Shown here: piece by piece, positions 50,001-63,577 of the stretch
Layout: the number at the start of each line of letters is the position of its first letter
How positions within the stretch are numbered: the first letter of the stretch is position 1
Assembly: GCA_020310875.1 (NCBI GenBank)
Contig: CM035421.1
Coordinates: forward strand, 334,001-398,000
Reading direction: 5' to 3'
DNA: 64,000 bases
DNA from: Ceratopteris richardii
Lineage: Eukaryota; Streptophyta; Polypodiopsida; Polypodiales; Pteridaceae
Notes under the pieces: model-generated
Database searches by the model: none
Seen by the model: the letters and a program-made list of their open reading frames with translations, nothing else
Told to the model about the DNA's origin: nothing
Made by a program: the position numbers and the translations under genes

Positions 50001-51062
50001 CTTTTTTTTTCATAAATGGAAGTTTGACAATAGCCTACTCTCCGAGACTTTATTTAATAGATAAAACAATTGTACAAGAGAACAACCTTAGTACCCATGG
50101 GACCCCCCGAATCCCACAAAGCAGGGGTTACATGCATAGAGAGCTTTACAAATTAGGTTGATCATCCTCTCAAGCCCTTCATGTGGGGCCCATTTGTTCT
50201 TTATCTGGTTGTTCTCAAGGAAAGATACTCTATGATGTCTAAAAGGTGGGTGTTTCTTACAATTGGAAATTCTTTTTCCTAAAAGGATGATGGATTTTTC
50301 TACCCACCATTCTTTAAGAGGGTTTCCAAAATTGGCTACACAGCTCTCTTTCCATATCTTCTAGAGGGTCTCACCTCTAATCGCATTTCACAATGATGAG
50401 GAACAACCGATCACTTCTCCTAGCAAAGCTTGTTTCTAATTGATTTGTCCTTGTAGCAACACAATTTTTTCAAGGGTCTACAAAACTAACTTTGACTTGG
50501 GGCATGAGAATAAAAGGTGTCCTAAGTCCTCATTGCCACATAGGCATCATTTGCACCATAAGAGGGCCTCACAAATTTTGCTAGCCTTTACATTGGTCCA
50601 AATTCACCAGTGGAGAATTCGCCAGATAAGCATTGACTTTTTTATTTCAATGAGGGGATGCCAAATGGATTGGAACTTAAAGTCCCATCGCAAGCCCAAC
50701 CAATCAAGGCAGCACTTACTATTAAGCATGACATGGAAATCCAGAATCTTCTTGAATCTTGGAATTTTGTGAATGCTATTGGCATTGTTCCATCTAAGAC
50801 CCTCATGGCGAGGAGGGTCCTAACCAATGAGGATATGAGTCTTCGAGCAATCCCAAGTGGTAAATCTGCTCTAAATAGGATCCATTCTTCATAGTTCACT
50901 CTCACATTTGGCTCCATGTCCTCAAATCTAATCCAAAGGCAAGTATCTTGGTTCCATAGGTGTTTGCACAAACGGAAACCTTTGTTCCATAGCTTTCTAG
51001 CTTTTTGGAGGTCCCAAGACTCCACACCTCTAATGCCCTTGATAGGGAACTAGATTGAATTG
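50001..51062 (-). mobile_element. LINE 2 (L1 type), 5'-truncated, with poly-A and 11-bp target duplication
   Basis: Minus-strand L1 3' fragment, 1.06 kb. The 3' poly-A is T10 on the plus strand at 50001-50011. The exact duplication ttctactaatc is at 49990-50000 and 51063-51073. It carries part of the post-RT region (ESWDLQKARKLWNKGFRLCKHLWNQDT near 51020-50945), matching WNKGFKKWKHLWKQ of LINE 1, then the 3' UTR in common with 19099-19637. RT itself is absent. Confidence 0.9.
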
Positions 51063-51073
51063 TTCTACTAATC

Positions 51074-53460
51074 TTGTTCAGAATGAAGAAGGGGTGTTTA
51101 CTACTATTTGCAACAATGACCCATCTAATCATGAGCATTGTATGTCTATAGTGGAATCAAATGTTTGGTACTTTGATAGTGGAGTAAGCAAACATATTAC
51201 TTCATAGCACAATTTCTTCATCTTACTTGAGCCTCGCCGAGGATGGAGTACTATCACATGTGCTCACCAATCCTCTTGTCCTGTAATGGGTGTTGGTAAG
51301 GTCATTCTGACTGTTACTCATGGTAGTTATTTCACATTGTTAGATGCCTTGTATGTGCCAGGGATCATGAAACATTTGTTGTTAGTTTTAGCATCAGCTA
51401 AGATTGGATTGGTTATTGAATTAGATGATGATAGATGCATAATTCATGATCTCTTAAATGGTGATATTATTGTTGCTTCTAGTATTTTATTTTGTGGGAT
51501 GTATAAGCTCATGGACTATGCAAAATCTATCGATTATTCAATAGGTAGTTCAAGATTCTCACACTATCTCACCTTTAAAACTTTCGCATGCACACTTTGG
51601 TCATCTGAGTATTACTAGTTTGCTTCACCTACGGAAATATGAAATGGTGTTCTCTTTGCCCAAACTTAAGGCACCTTGTAGAAATGTGCATGAAGATTGT
51701 ATTTTGGGCTAAATGCAACATTCCTCCTTCCCAAAAGATTGTTTAATTCTTTTGGGAGCTACCTTCACTTTGTGATTTTTATTGATGAATTCTCTAGGCA
51801 TGCAGTGGGTGTATCCATTGAAAGCCAAGTCTGAAGTGTTTATGTGTTTCAAATAGTTTTTGGTTATGACTCAAAATCTTGCACCATGTTAAATGGGTAG
51901 TCTCCGTTTTGAACAGGGGGAGAATACATGTCTTCTAATTTCAATGCATTCTTAGCTAAGTCTGGGATAAAAGATCGATGTACAATGCCATATATACCTC
52001 AAAAAGATGGATTTTTTAAAAAAAGAACATGTCTCACATGGAGATGGGGAGGTGTATGGCCAACATTCAAGATTTATCATGTAGTTTCTAGCTTAAGGTT
52101 GTTATGTGTGCAACATATGTACTTAATAGGTCTCCCACAAAAGCATCACAATCAATCACTCCATATGAGTTTGTCATGGTCAGAAGACATCTGTTGCTCA
52201 TCTTTGTGTCTATGGTTGTTTGGTATATGCATTAGTTCCTGCACAAGAATGCAAAAACTTGGATGATGAAGTAGTGAAATGTATTTTGGCTGGGTACATT
52301 TCTAAAAGCAAAGGTTATAGTGTGTATCATCTAGAAACTATACACATTTTTATTACCCTTGATATTGTTTCTATGGAGGATGCAATTCAACCATTACTTT
52401 CACATGCCTAAGAGTCATCGGTTAGCTCTAAAGATGTGTATGAAACTATTTTGCCTCTTTATACAGGTGTAGAGTCAAGTTCAATTCCAAATGAGGCAAT
52501 ATCAAAACCATTAGAAGTTGTACATGATGATGTGGATCATTCCATTTCAGATGCAGATTTACATGGTGCACTTGATGTGAGGACTGGCATAGAAGAGGAT
52601 AAAACTATGCCTCAATGGTTGGTGCAAACTTTGAGAGATATCAAATTATATGCAACTTTTTCATATCGTACTTGATCAGGCTCTCATCATGCTTCCTTTG
52701 CATTAGATTTCTATGCAATGTTTGGCTGTAGTCTTTGTGGTGAGAATGAGCATGTTTCTTTTGATGAAGCACAAAATTATGAAATTTGGATGGCTATTAT
52801 GCAACGAGATTATGATGCTATTATGAAGAATGGTACTTGTTTCTTATGTGATTTACCTCTTGGCAAAAAGGCCATTGGCACTAATTGGGTGTAAGAGTTG
52901 AAATCTAAGCTTGAGGGAATATTTGACATGTATAAGGTGAGGCTTTTTGCCAAAGGTTATTCTCAAGAGAGAGGCATTGATTTTGATAAGACCTTTGCTC
53001 CCACATACCGAGTGAGCATTGTTCATAGAACTTGTGCACTTGTCACTCATCATGGTTGGAGTGTACATCAATTGGAAATTTAAACAGCATTTTTTATTGG
53101 TGACTTATATGAAGAAGTGTATGTATTTTAGACTTGTAGTTTTGTGTAGAAAGGGCATGAAAAAGTGCAAGTTAAGAAAGACATTCTATGGTTTCAAGAA
53201 AGAACTAAGAGCTTGATATGAGAAGATATATTTCTACTTGATTGCACATGATTTTGAGAACAATCCAAATGCGAGCACCTTATAGAGTAAGCATGTAGAT
53301 GATGTAGTTATGATCATCATTGTATATGTTGATGAAATCTTTCTCATTGGTCCTAATGAGAGGCATATTGCTGAATTTAAGGCTGATTTGCATGCATCTT
53401 TTGAGACATCCAACTTGGGTCATTTGCATCATTCTTTGGGAATTCCATTTATGTAGGTTA
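51074..53460 (+). pseudogene. Copia element E, protease, integrase, RT (second part)
   Basis: Continues VQNEEGVFTT after LINE 2. The protease motif at about 51167 reads WYFDSGVSKHIT. The pre-integrase segment has LDALYVPGIMKHLLLV. The integrase core is badly shifted (51600-52270) but keeps GGEYMSSNFNAFL and GISHKC-like residues. The linker has PQWLVQTLRDIKL (about 52608). RT is at 52800-53460 with AKGYSQERGIDFDKTFAPT and a YVDE box (about 53318) in place of YVDD. Homology stops at GIPFM..VNGG near 53465; RNase H and the 3' LTR are missing. Confidence 0.78.
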
Positions 53461-53944
53461 ATGGGGGAATGATGGAAGATTTCTCCTCCTATGCACAACA
53501 AGAAGCTTGGACCGCGCCCAAGCCTAGCTACTCTCTGACTATTAGTCACTAAAACTATTAAGCTCTCAATTCCCTAATTCAATTAACAAAACCTTTTAGC
53601 CACATCATACAACACTAAGAAATTTCTAATGACATATGGATCACTAGAATGGGACACCTTTAGGCTAGTCAACACAATCACACAAGACATACTATTTTTC
53701 CTAACAAGATTTGGGATAGACCACTAGAGAAAGAGATAGCTAAAATGCATATTGCACTAAGACTTTTCCAAAAAACTTTTGGATGTAAAATTCTTGCTTT
53801 ATAAGACTTCTAGCAAGTAAAAGAAACAAAATGGATCTTCCTATGGAAAGAAAATGAAGTCCTAATAGGTTGCTATAGGAATTCAACACCCTTTGGAAAG
53901 GGTAGGAGACATATACAAGAGAATATGAACTTGTATAATAGACA
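53461..53944. other. No recognisable content
   Basis: 480 bp between the broken end of E and the F LTR. It has no motif, no repeat partner in the window and no LTR ends that I can see. Confidence 0.4.
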
Positions 53945-54174
53945 TGTTGGAGTTAGATGTCTTCGGAAGCAGGCGAAGAACACAAGGAAGAAGAAGAAGC
54001 TTGGGGCACATCACACAATATTGAATGTATTACCACTAGAATGTACAAAGATAAGTAACCTGTTAGGGCTATAGATGTATATACAAGCCGGGGGAAAGAA
54101 ACCACCTAAAGAGGGAAAAAGTGCCCCGACGATCATAGTGTGTTCACACACATCGCTACCAAAATATATCAACA
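53945..54174 (-). repeat. 3' LTR of element F
   Basis: 230 bp, plus-strand ends TGTTGGAGTTAGATG...ATATATCAACA; same length as the A 3' LTR. Confidence 0.85.
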
Positions 54175-54237
54175 AATCCCCCCTAGGAGTGATGCGATGA
54201 ACAAGGAGCTGGCACTCAAGTATAAGGAAGTGCCAAG

Positions 54238-57200
54238 CTATGTGGAATCAATAAAAAAAAGTAAATAAGCCCAAATCTTTGTGGAAAGCTTCAAACTTCT
54301 CCCTAGGCAGAGCCATCGGCAAAAGTTCTGTAATGTTCTCCTACGTGGGCACATATGCCAAGCTGATCTCTCTAGTAGAGAACCTCTCCCTGACAAAATG
54401 ATAATTCCCCTCAATGTTCTTAGTGTGAGCATGGAACACATGGTTCCTCGCAATTGCCAGTGCATTCTGACTGTTAGTGAAGATGGTGGTGGAAGAAGAT
54501 TGACCAACACCCAAATCAGCATAAGGCATCTGAGCCACACACACTCAATAGTCACTGGGAAAGCTGCCTTATACTCAGCCTCACAACTAGAAGTGGCCAT
54601 AGTAGGCTGCTTCTTGATCAACCAAGATATACATGAGCTACCAAGCATGAAGCAAAAGCCACTAGTGGACACACGAGTGTCATAATAACCAGCCCAGTCA
54701 GAGTCAAAAAAATCATGCAAATCTAGCGGTAGTGATCCCCCCTTGGGATAAAACAATCCAAGTAGCCGGGTACCACTAAAGTAGCAAAAGATGCACTTAA
54801 TTGCCTACCAATGCTTGACACTGGGGAAATGCATAAACCTGTTCATCTGTGAGACAACAAACTGAATATCTGGCCAATTAATGGATAAGTGAATCAAGCA
54901 TCCAATAGTCTACTGATAGAGAATAGCATCAAATGCATCTCCAGCATCATGAAGACCAAATCCTAAACGTGTTTCCATAGGAGTGGCAATAGATTGACAA
55001 CCCTCAAGGCCAAAATGCTGCAACAATGTGTCAATATATTTTGTTTGACACAAAGCTATTCTACCATCAACATGCATAAATTGAATGCCGAAATAATGAT
55101 GCAAATGCCCCAAATCAGAAATCTCAAGAAAATCAGGCTAAAAATCAGCCTAAAAATCAGCAATATGCTTTTCATGAGGACCAGAGAGCCTCATGTCATC
55201 AACATTCACAGCAATGATCAAAAGCACATCATTTGCACACTTAATATATAATGTGGTCTCAACTAGATTGTTCTCAAAACCATGTGCAATCAAATAGGCA
55301 TGTATCTTTTCATACCAAGCATGGGTGCTTGCTTTAAACCATATAATGCATTCTGCACACCTGGTTTTCATGCCCTTTCTGCACAAAGCCACGAGGCTGA
55401 AAAACATACACTTCTTCATGCAAGTCACCATTCAGAAATGTTGTTTTAATCCATCCAACTGATGTACATTCCAACCATGATGAGCTACAAGTGCACAGAT
55501 GCTACGAACAGTAGTTATCCGACATGTAGGTGCAAAGGTCTCATCAAAATCAATACCTCGTTGTTGCGCATAACCATTTGCAAAAAGCCTAGCCTTATAC
55601 ATGTCAATTGTTCCATCAGGCTTACGCTTCAACTTATATACCCACTTAGTGCTGATGGCCTTCTTGCCAAGAGGAAAGTAACATAAGGCCAAGTACCACG
55701 GCTCACACTCATCACATACACTAGAGGCAGCCATATCATAGCAATCTGATGCAAAAGAGGCACTATGAGAGCCTGAATGAGTACGGTATGATAGAGATGC
55801 ATCTAATTTGCTATCATGCAAAGTCTGCACCAACCATGTTGGCATAGTTTTTGCCTCCTCAATATCAAATCTCTCATCAACAAGTGCATCATGTAAATCT
55901 GCATCACAAATGGAATGATCTGCATCATCACATGAAACCTACAAAGGTTGAGAAGTTGCCTCATTAGGACCAGCACTAGACTATCCACTTGTAAAAAGAG
56001 ACAGCAAAGTATCATACATGTCTTTGGAGCTAACAAATGTCTCCTTAGTACATGAAAGTAATGAATGAATAACATCTTCCACAAAAACATCACAACTAAC
56101 CAAAATGCATTTAGTCTATGGATGATATAGACTATCGCCTTTGTTTTTAGAACTGTACCAAACAAAAATACATTTTACTACTTTATCATCCAATTTCTTG
56201 CGATGTTATTCAAGCACTAATGCATATTCCAAACAACAAAAAACACACTGGTGAGCAACAGATGGCTTACGACCATGCAAAGCCTCATCTAAAGTGATAG
56301 AGTACATTGCTTTAGTGGGAAACCTATTAAGTACATAAGCTGCACACATGACAACCTTAAGCCGCAAACTATGTGGTAAAGCCTGACTCTTGACCATACA
56401 CCTCACCATCTCCATGAGTGAGCTGTTCTTCTGTTCAACAATGCCATTCTGTTGAGGTATATATGAAACTATAAAAAGATGTTTTATCCCATGTTCAATA
56501 GAAACACACTAAAGTCAGAAGACATATATTCCTCCCCCTCAATCAGAGCAAAGGGTGCCCATTTTACATGCTGAAAGATTTTCAGCCAAAACCAAAAATT
56601 GTTTGAAGCACATAAACACTTTGGACTTTGCTTTCGATGGATATACCCATGAATGCCTAGAAAAATCATCAATGAAAGTCACAAAGTAAAGATAGTTTCC
56701 AAAAGAAGGTGTCTGCATAGGACCAGAAACATCATTATGTATAAGCAACAAGTTTTGAGTAGCTCAAACTGAACCATCTTTTGGGAAGGATGAATAATTC
56801 ATTTTGCCCAAAATACATCCTTTGCAAACATGTTTACCGCTGCCTCAAGTTTGGTCAAAGAGGACACCATTTTAGATTTTTGTAGGCGTACTAAACTAGC
56901 AAAGTTCAAATGACCAAAGTGTGCATGCCAAAGCTTTGCATTTGACATAGCCTAGGAATCATTTACTGCACATGCTGAATCATTCATAGATTTTTCATAG
57001 TCTATGAGCTTATACAGCCCACGACATAAAATTTGAGAAGCTGTAATCATGTCGCCATTTGACAGATCATGAACTGTACATATGTCATCAATAAAATTTC
57101 ACAACCAAGCCAATATTGGCTTTTGTAGAAACTGATAACAGATTTTTCTTGATCCTTGGCACAAATAGAGCATTTGATGATGTAAAAGAACTACCATCAA

Positions 57201-58404
57201 TAATATTTAGAATGATCTTACCAACTCCCATGATAGGATAAGAGGAGTTGTTGGCACATGTGATAGTATTCCTTATAGAGGTAGGCTCAAGTGAAGTGAA
57301 GAAAATGCACTACGAGGTAATATGTTTGGTTGCCCCACTATCAAAATACCAAACATCTGAGTCTGCTGTAGAAATACACTACTCATGAGAAGATGGGTCA
57401 AAACTGCAAATAGTAGTAAATGCCCATTCTTCATTCTGCACAAGATTAACAGACTCTATTTTTGGTATTGAGGCCTCTGCAACAACCATTCCAGCCTCTT
57501 TTTTCTTTGCCTCTTTACCAACCAATTTTGGACAGCTCTTAATGACATGATCATTTCCTTTACAATATCTGCAAAACAATTTATGCTTTTCTGATTTCCT
57601 CTCATCTTTCTCTTCCTTCTTTGAATGTGCAGCATTTGCAGATTTTTGCTTGCTAGTAGATGAGCTCCATTTACCTTTTCCCTTCTCAGTAGCAAGGAAA
57701 GCTTGATATTCAACATGCATAATAGACTTGCTACCTAGACTGATCTTCCTACAATAGAACAGAAACTAACTCTCCAAATGTTAAGGCATTTGGATTGCCT
57801 TGCATCATCAAACGAAGAGTAGAATCAAAACTTTGATATGCGTTGGGAAGACCATTCAGAAGAGTTTGCACAAGTGAAACTGTCAGGAAGGCTAGTAATC
57901 AATTGTTCCTTCAAATCCTTGATCTTTGTCAAAAAATTGTCCATAGATTCACCTTCATTCATGTGGTCATCTCCAACTGCTTTTGGAGGTAAGCAACACG
58001 AGCCTCATTCTTAGCCTCCTGAAATGTGGTACGTGTATCCCAAGCATCCTTAGTTATTCTACAAGAGCAAATGTGAGGAATAATGGCATGTTTAATAGAC
58101 AAAGCTATCAATGCATGTGCTTGAGCATCTCTGCCATCCCAACTATTTGCTCTACAATAGGTGCAACAGGAACCGCAACACGAACACGAATCTGTATGAT
58201 ATCACCATCTTCGACGCCATCTACATCACCTTTAGTACCTGTATTTGCAGGTGTAATAGGATGTTTTCCAAAACCCTGCACAATATTCCAGAGTCCTTTT
58301 GGGACCAATAAATGACACATCATATAAGCCCACAATGGGTAATTCATACCATCCAACTTATCCATAATAGCCAACATACAAAATACATCACTGCTTTCAG
58401 CCAT
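54238..58404 (-). pseudogene. Element F gag-pol, decayed
   Basis: The start is ATG 58404-58402 (MAESSDVFCMLAIMDKLDG). Gag spans about 58404-57720. The zinc knuckle CRYCKGNDHVIKSC (about 57570) is intact. The protease region near 57350 is eroded. The integrase core spans 56751-56200, with NDVSGPMQTPSFG and FVTFIDDFSRHSWVYP. The linker (55845) starts MPTWLVQTLHDSKL. RT is at 55700-54910 with AKGYAQ as ANGYAQQRGIDFDETFAPT; its catalytic box reads NVDDM (about 55205) instead of YVDDM. RNase H is at 54756-54238 with FFDSDWAGYYDTR and the TEAEY counterpart CEAEYKAAF. Stops and shifts separate these pieces. Elements A and E are sisters in similar decay. Confidence 0.85.
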
Positions 58405-58758
58405 GGCCACTGACTAAAATACCCTGATGTAGAAAAATGATTGTATCTGAAAATGTTGAATAGAATTACCCTATCGAGTTTTGCTAAACCTATAGCAGAC
58501 TTTGAGGTGCTTATATTGGCGAACTGAAATCTGTATATATCTTTGGCACAAAAAGATGAAATAGCGTGCACAAGCACTACAATAGTACATTCAGAGGCCA
58601 AAACGAGCTTAGATCATGATTGCGACACCACAAAGCAAAGATGTTTTGATCTCCTAATCACCCTGAGTATGCTCATCAAATTTCGTGCGATTCTAAGACT
58701 GTGACTAGAGGGGTGTCGATGATGCCCTAGATGAAGTGACGACCTACTCTATACCGAT

Positions 58759-58883
58759 TGTTGGAGTTAGACGTCTGTGGAAGCATGCAAATGGCACAAG
58801 GAAGAAGAAGAAGCTTGGAGCACAACACACAATACTGAATGTATTACCACTATAATGTACAAAGTTAAGTTACCCGTTAGGGC
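58759..58883 (-). repeat. 5' LTR of element F, partial
   Basis: TGTTGGAGTTAGACGTC... aligns with the first 125 bp of the 3' LTR and breaks after gttagggc, where G begins. The adjacent primer-binding site is worn (ctctataccgat at 58747-58758). Confidence 0.8.
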
Positions 58884-59176
58884 TGTTGGGTGTGTGTAGA
58901 AGTGCGAGACACACACAAGAAGCACACACAAGGAGCATAAACGCAACAAGACACACAAAGAAGACGATGGCTAGAATAGCTCTCTCTATTGATCAATGAA
59001 CTGAACTGAAGTAAGAGCTGAATAATATCCCTAAGTACAAAGTACCACCACATATGAGAGTATCAAGTATGTGGTAACATGGGGAAAAAACCTCTAGCCA
59101 GCACTAGAGTAAAAAGTGCCCATGTATAGGGGAAAGTTTCACATCAAAGCTACTCGAGGAACACATAAGTGTAACA
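58884..59176 (-). repeat. 3' LTR of element G
   Basis: 293 bp, plus-strand ends TGTTGGGTGTGTGTAG...AGTGTAACA. Its first 145 bp recur at 63856-64000 with few differences. Confidence 0.9.
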
Positions 59177-59186
59177 AACCCCCCTG
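59177..59186 (-). promoter_or_regulatory. Polypurine tract of element G
   Basis: The minus strand reads CCAGGGGGGTTTG up to the LTR, a short G-run at the expected place. Confidence 0.75.
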
Positions 59187-59222
59187 GAGCAAATGATGTG
59201 AACACATACAGGGAGTGACAGA

Positions 59223-62200
59223 TCAGCCCCCATAAGGTAACAAGCCTAAAGCTTTGCAAAAAGCTTCAAACTTTTCCCATGGAAGAGCTTTGGTGAATAT
59301 GTCTGCCACATTATCTTGTGTAGGCACATATACCAAATCAATATTTCCTTCATGAAGGCGCTCTCTCACATAGTGATAATGCACCTCAATATGTTTGGTC
59401 CATGCATGAAACACTAGGTTTTGTGCAACAGCCAAAGCACTCTGACTATCTGTGAGAATATGCGTAGCAACATCAATCTCCATGCAAAGATCCATCAATA
59501 GGCGTCTCAGCCATATACACTCCACTGTAGCTGTGAAAACTGCCCTGTACTCAGCTTCACAACTCGATGTCGCCACTGTAGGTTGCTTCTTACTCAACCA
59601 AGATATGCATGAGTCTCCAAGGAAAAAGCAATTACCACTAGTGGACACGCGAGTATCATAACAACCAACCCAATCACTATCTGTAAAAGCTTGCAAGCAT
59701 GGCTGAACATCTCTGCCATAAAAGAGACTTAAGCTCAAAGTGCCTCAAAGATATCTAAACACACGTTTCACCGCTTGCCAATGCTTAGTGCCAGGGCTAT
59801 GCATGAATCGACTCAATTGGGAAACTGCATACTGTATATCCGGCCTTGTGTTGCATGCATATATAAGACATCCCACAACTTGCTGATAAAGAGAAGTGTC
59901 AACTGCATCACTAGAATCCTCAACTGAGAGCCTGAATCCTGTCTCAACTGGTGTGGAAACTGGCTTACAATCCTCAAAGTCAAAACGCTGAAGTAGTTTT
60001 TCAACATACTTTGCTTGATGCATAACAATTCCCCCCTCAACGGATACAAACTGGATGCCAAGATAGTAGCTCAAAAGACCAAGATAAGTGACATCAAAAG
60101 TATGCTGCAAATCAGCCATAAGAATGTCAAGTTTTGCATCACATGACCCAGTCAAGAGTATGTCATCGACATAAAGAACAAGCACTATAAGATCAGCCCT
60201 ATTTTTACGTACATAGAGTGTGCTTTCAATCGGACTACATGTGAAGCCAAGAGCAATCAAGTGCTTATGTATTTTGTCATACCATGCACGTGGAGCTTGC
60301 TTCAGACCATATAAGGCTTTATGCAAGCGACAAACCATATGATCTTTCCCTTTCATAGCAAATCCAGGAGGTTGCTTCACATAGACCTCTTCTTGCAAAT
60401 ATCCATTCAAGAAGGCTGTTTTTATGTCCAATTGATGCACTTTCCAACCTCGATGGGGAGCCAATGCAACCACGGTACGAATGGTAGTCATGCATGAAGT
60501 AGGTGCAAAAGTTTCCTCATAGTCAATGCCATATTGTTGTGCATATCCTTTGGCAACCAATCTAGCTTTGTAGCGATCAATGCTACCATCAGATTTTCTC
60601 TCAATCTTATAAACCCACTTTGTACCAATGGCATTCTTTCCTTATGGCAATTCACATAACTCCCAAGTACCATTCCTATGTATGGAATCCATTTCCGATT
60701 GCATAACACTCATCCATTGTGGATTGTCACATGCATCTTCAAAAGAAAGTGGCTCTTCATTACATGCTGTAGCAATAAGAGAATAATTCACAAAATTATT
60801 TGATGCATGGTGAGAGCTTGATCTTCTTCTACCAACTAAAGGTGCACTCAATTTGGTGTCTTGCAAAGTTTGTTTCAGCCACTTTGGCATAGATTGTGCA
60901 CTCTTGATAGACATGCGTTCATTATGTAAAACATCTTCAATATGTACATCATGCATGGGCTGAATTTCATGCTCAGTTTCAGCCATATTTTGACGCAAAT
61001 GTTCAGCCATATGTGGCTGGAAATTTCCAACAGTTTTGATAATTTTTGGCTGAATTTTTTCAGCCATGTTTGGCTGTAAATTCTCTGCATTTTCAGCCCT
61101 ATTTGGCTGGAATTTTTCAGCCCTTTGAACCTCAGTTGGCTGGTCTACATGGCCATAGTCAAGCACACCATTTTGGAACAAAGGCATGAGTGTATCGAAC
61201 ACATCTTGTGAGCTAACTGTTGGCAGTTTTTTGCATTCAAGTAGAGGGAAAACTGAATTTTCAGCAAATAGCAAATCTCGACTCACAATAATTGTGTTCG
61301 TCAATGGATGGTACAACCGATATCCCTTACTTTCAGCACTATAACCAACAAATATACATTTCTTTTGCCTTGTCATCAAGTTTATGACGTTGTTGTGATG
61401 GCACAAGAGCATATGCCAAACAACCAAACATACGCATATGACTAACCATAGGCTTATGACCATTCCAAGCCTCATAAGGAGTGATGACTCTCAATGCTTT
61501 TGTAGGGCAGCGATTCAACATATAATTTGCACACATGACCGCTTCCATCCAAAACTTATGAGGAAGATGCTTTCCTTTAACCATACATCGTGCCATTTCA
61601 AGTAGAGTTCTATTTTTACGCTCGGCAACACCATTTTGTTGAGGTGTATATGGCACCGTACATTGGTGTGAAATACCTCTTTCATGAAGAAAAGCATTAA
61701 AATCATGTGACATGTATTCACCACCACGATCCGTGCGTAGAGTCAAAAGCTTTTGTGAAGAAAAAATTTTCAGCCATAGCTAAAAATGCTTTGAAGCAAG
61801 AAAATACCTCATTCTTTGCTTTCATAGGATATACCCATGTATGGCGAGTAGCATCATCAATGAAGGTAATAAAATATACATGCTTCCCAAAAGATGGAGT
61901 CTTGACCGGACCACATACATCACTATGAACAAGTTGCAATTTTCTTGTAGTGTGTGTGTGACTATCTTTTGGAAAAGAAGCACGATGCATTTTTCCAAGA
62001 ATGCAACCTTCACATGCATGCTTTTCAATGGACTCAAGTGTAGGCAAGCCAATAACCATGTCCTTGTTTTGCAAGTAGAGCAAACTATTGAAGTTTAAAT
62101 GACCAGAACGAGCATGCCAAAGCTCCATTTCAGCCATGGAAGAAGTATGAGCAACTAAGGCATTCGAGGCAGCCCTCTTGTATGTATCCATGCGATACAA

Positions 62201-63577
62201 ACCATTACATAATGTACCGGACATCACGATAACATCGCCATTGCTGAAATCATGAACCATACACTTATCATCAACAAAGTGTACATGAAGTCCAGCTTTG
62301 GCAATCAACGGAACTAAAATTAAGTTCTTCTTGATACCGGGCACATACAATGCATTTTTCAAGAGAATCACACCTCCATTTGCAGCCCTAAGCTCAATTT
62401 CTCCTACTCCAATGATAGGATAAGAGGCATTGTTTGCACACACCACATGTCCTCCTTTAGGTGCATCTTTCAAAGAGGCAAAAAATCTTTTGCATGATGT
62501 TATGTGCTTTGAAGCACCACTATCAAAGAACCAATCCGAATCAGCCTCACTCACAACCATACATTTAGAATGTAAAGAAGCATCATAAGGACATGTAACA
62601 ACACATGCCCAAAAATCTTGAGCCATGTTAGCTTCATCATTCTTTGCATTTGCTGAATTTTCAGCAATAGACATGCCCGATTCCTTCTTCTTTTCATTGC
62701 GTTTAGCAAGCTTTCTACACTCATCAATAGTATGACCAGCCTTCTGGCAATATTTTCATCTCTTCTTCTTTTGCAAATCACCATCATTAGAGGAATGAGT
62801 GGAAGAGGAAGCTTGAGGCTTTGGTTTTGATGAACCCAAAGCTGAACCATACTTGCTTTTCCCCTTTTGTGAGATAGCAAGTGCTTGCGTTCCCTCAATC
62901 AAACCACTCCTCTTCACTCTAGATTGCTCTTCTTGCAAAAGAAGAGACACAACCTCATCAAATGCATACATATTAGGATTTCCTTTTGCAACCAAACGGA
63001 GTGTAGTAGCAAAGCTTTGAAAAGATTCCGATAATCCTTTCAACAATGTAGAAATGAGTGATGCATTCGGAATAATCTCATCTATGTTTGCCAATTGCTC
63101 TTTCAAGTCCTTGATGCATGTCACATACACATCCACTGACTCATTTTCAGCCATACATACATCCTCAAGTTGCTTCCTCAAGTATGCAACACGTGCTTCA
63201 TTACGCACGGCATACAAAGAAGCAAGAGTGTCCCATGCCTGTCTCGATGTAGAACATGACCGAATGTGTGGAACTATATGACGCTTCACTGAAAGTGCAA
63301 TCAAAGCATGAGCTTGAGCATCTTTTCCATCCCATCTAAGCTGCTCCTATGTAGGTGGAGAAGGAGAAACCACTGTACTCGAAGAAGAAGCTCCATCTGT
63401 GACAGTAGACTGTGAAGTAGAAGCACCTGCCGGTCTTCGATCTACATCTGCCACTATGTTCCAAAGTTGTTTTGCAACAAGAACATGCTTCATCATGTAA
63501 GACCACATCGGATAGTTGGTCCCATCAAGCTTATCTTCAGCTTGAAGCATGCCAAACAAGTCATTGCTGCCCGCCAT
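59223..63577 (-). pseudogene. Element G gag-pol, lightly damaged
   Basis: The start is ATG 63577-63575 (MAGSNDLFGMLQAEDKLDG). Gag has a TAG at 63349-63347. The CCHC knuckle KYCQKAGHTIDEC has TGA at 62758-62756 in place of its first Cys. The protease is FFDSGASKHITSC (about 62520). The integrase spans 62100-61560 with SDVCGPVKTPSFG, TDRGGEYMSHDF and GVAERKNR. RT (60641-59745) has LVLYVDDILLTG intact, and RNase H (59744-59223) has FTDSDWVGCYDTR and SCEAEYRAVF. Damage: a one-base T insertion in a T-run (about 61766), a one-base A insertion in an A-run (about 61360), TAA at 60644-60642 (ELP-stop-GKN) and TGA at 59747-59745 (RYL-stop-GTL, probably an Arg codon). All stops are otherwise in frame. 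Confidence 0.92.
60940..61145 (-). repeat. Short repeats in the G integrase-RT linker
   Basis: cagcc-N6-ggctg units (for example 61004-61019, 61061-61076, 61094-61109) encode a repeated QPNMAE-like motif in the hydrophilic linker. Each unit is itself a small inverted repeat. Confidence 0.7.

Larger units (their letters stand above)
53945..58883 (-). mobile_element. Ty1/copia element F, 5' LTR split by element G
   Basis: Minus-strand copia element. The 3' LTR is 53945-54174 (230 bp), followed by a polypurine tract (plus strand aatcccccc, 54175-54183). Coding spans 54238-58404, the leader 58405-58758, and the 5' LTR starts at 58759 and is cut at 58883 by G. The rest of that LTR and the target duplication lie beyond the window. 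Same family as A and E. Confidence 0.85.
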
